From contig NC_092671.1 in the NCBI RefSeq assembly GCF_964355755.1, forward strand, positions 3,547,001 to 3,611,000: a stretch of 64,000 bases of DNA, read 5' to 3'. This document shows, piece by piece, positions 53,801-56,800 of the stretch. This DNA is from Antedon mediterranea (Eukaryota > Echinodermata > Crinoidea > Comatulida > Antedonidae). The translations under genes were made by a program, and so were the position numbers. Every line of letters starts with the position of its first letter. Position 1 is the first letter of the stretch. The notes beneath the pieces were generated by a model, which made no database searches, was not told where the DNA came from, and was given only the letters and a program-made list of their open reading frames with translations.

Positions 53801-56800
53801 ATCTCAACCCATCTAAAAGTGTAGGCCTTGATCAGATTCCTGCAAAATTTCTTAGAGACGGAGCTCCTAATATTAAAATACCTATAACACATATAATTAA
53901 CCTCTCCATTAAATACGAACGTATTCCCTCGGATTTTAAACTCGCAAAAGTCACGCCCCTTCATAAAAAGAATTCCAGAACTGAGGCTAACAATTACAGA
54001 CCTATAAGCATTCTCTCCTCAGTTTCGAAAATTCTGGAGAAGGTGGTTTATATACAAGTTTCCGATTACCTTGAAAGGAATCAACTTATCTACGATCATC
54101 AATCCGGTTTTCGTAGATCATTTTCTACCGACACATGTCTTATCCATCTTAGAGATCACCTTCAAATGTCAAATGGTTTATTTACGGGTATGGTTTTACT
54201 CGATGTCCAAAAGGCCTTTGACTCGGTCAATCATGATATTTTGTGTAAAAAACTTAAGTATCTAGGATGCCGGTCTATCGGTTGGTTTCAAGCGTACCTG
54301 TCTGGGCGAAATCAGATTTTCGATATTAAAGGTACCAAATCAAACTCTATTGAGATTGGATGTGGAGTCCCCCAGGGTAGCCTTTTGGGTCCTCTCTTGT
54401 TTCTTATTTACGTGAATGACCTACCATCTAGTATCGAAAGTGATTGTAAAGTTGTTTTGTACGCTGACGATTGTGCAATTTTTTACTCCCATAAAGATCC
54501 AATCGCAATCCAATCTAAACTCCAAAACAATCTCGTATCATGCAATAATTGGCTGATCGACAATCAACTTTCGCTTCATATGGGTAAGACCGAATGCATC
54601 CTGTTTGGTTCTAAACGTAGATTAAGCAAAGTAAACGAATTCTATATTGATTGCTTTGGAACGACTATAAATGGATCTAAATCTATCAAATATCTAGGTA
54701 TTGAGATTGACCAAAATGTATCAGGTGACGTCATTGCCCGCTCTGTTATAAACAAAGCAAACGGCAGACTGAAATTTCTGTACCGACAATCATCATTTCT
54801 TAATTCACATTGTCGCAAAATTCTTAGTTTTGCTTTAATCCAACCGATGTTCGATTATTCGGTTTGCTCATGGTCTTCTACGGTAAATAAAAATTTAAAA
54901 TCAAAATTACAAACGACTCAAAACAAAATGGTTCGTTTTATAAAAAAGTTAGGTCCCCGATCTCATGTTGGTCAATCTCAGCTAAACGACGTTGGTATGT
55001 TAAAAGTCCAAGACCGTGTCGAATTTCTTAGAGCCTGTCATGTTTTTAAAATATATAATCATTGTTGTCCACCTTATTTATGCAATCGTTTTATTAGAAT
55101 TTCAGACAGTCATAATTACAATACTAGGGGATGCAATTTTAATTTTAGAATCCCAACTATCAAGCCAATGGCACATGTGACCTTTTTTTACAATGCTATT
55201 AAAGAATGGAATAATTTACCAATTAACATTAAGGAATCACAAACTGTTTGTTGTTTTAAAAGTAAAGTTAAAAAGTATCTACAGGAACGTTCACTAGCTC
55301 TAGAAACTATTTAATTAGCGCTTCTTCTTTTTTCGATTGTCCTTTTTGCTGTTTTTTGTCATTTTTATTATGTTGCTTTGTTTGTCTTTTTTGCTGTTCT
55401 TTCAAAGGACCTCATTGGAAACAAGTCCGTAGAGGACTTTTATGAGTTATCCTTGGCATCCTTGTTTTATATTGGTATTTTTATATTTGTCAATTTTAAT
55501 TGTATGTCTGTGATATTTTATGTACTGATGCCGAAATAAATCAAATCAAATCAAGTTTTCTCAACGTGGGCCTATTCGGGCTAATTTGTTTGCCTGGGTA
55601 TACGTTTGTGACATACCCATCAAAATTAACGATAAAATTGTCCCATGAAATAGATGAAACCAACTGGTAACTAAGACTGAACAGACCCTGCATTTACATA
55701 TAGTAAATGCCCGACTTGTTTATACTCGCATAATTGGGCCAACTCAGAATGTCACAGGGTGTACTCGAAGGTGCTTAATATCCATTATCAGCACCCCTGA
55801 ATCATCACTGTTTATCTGACTCATATTGTGATTCTCCACGGAATATCGTGATATTTCCCGTGGCCTTAGGAACGACACAAGAACCACTGCCCTAGCATCG
55901 TCCAGGTGTATAAACGGGCACCCAATATGCCTTGCGTTATCTTTGAACCAATTAGTGCCTATAGTTACAACCGTATATTATTGCCAGAATAAATATACAG
56001 TTCCAGACGGTACGAATTCATTTGGGTATCAATGACTAAGGACACAGTAAACTTTAAAATTCAATAATAATTTCAGTCATTTCTGATCACGTGATAATTC
56101 TTGTTTTGTGTTCTTATCAAATTACGTTGTGGGACTTTGCCAGGTCGTTTAAGGGAAACATGTTTTAATAATATGTTCAATTTGTCGAAATCGCCTCTCT
56201 TCAAAAGTTGAATTTATTATTTATTATACAAAGCAACAATTAGTCATACAATTGGCCAACAATTGATGATAATATTCACAATGCACAAAAAAAATCACAA
56301 TAAATATAATTTCTGTGACTTTAGTGTTTGCTTATAGTTAAAATTGCCAAACTGATATTCAACATTTTGTTGATGGTTGTTACAAAATTCAATTCTTTTT
56401 GTTTTGTTTTTTAATGTATCATTATGTCTGAAATAAAAGTTCAATTGAATAGTGGTGTTTTCCTGGGTGAAAAAAACATAGGCATTCACCCTTGAGTGAG
56501 CTCACAGAAGATTCCACTATCTTTAAGATGCGTTCAAATTTGTTTTCTCTTCTCTGAGAAGTAAAGGCCTATATGTGTTTATTCGTGCAAGCTAGGCACA
56601 AGGAAGTCGACATTTTGTAATTCATTTCGTTGATTGTTATACATAAACGCATACACCACATCAACACGTCAATGCGCGCGTCGCGTGTCTACATCAACCG
56701 TTTTTAGAGGTGGTTTTCAACGCATGCGCATTTGGGTATTGTAACTTATTATCTATCATATGTTTACATCGATGTATTATGTTGTTTATTTGAAATTTTT

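Noticed and set aside
52779-53964. Minus-strand frames of 76-115 codons opposite the LINE
   Set aside because: Shadows of the reverse transcriptase frame, with no motifs of their own.
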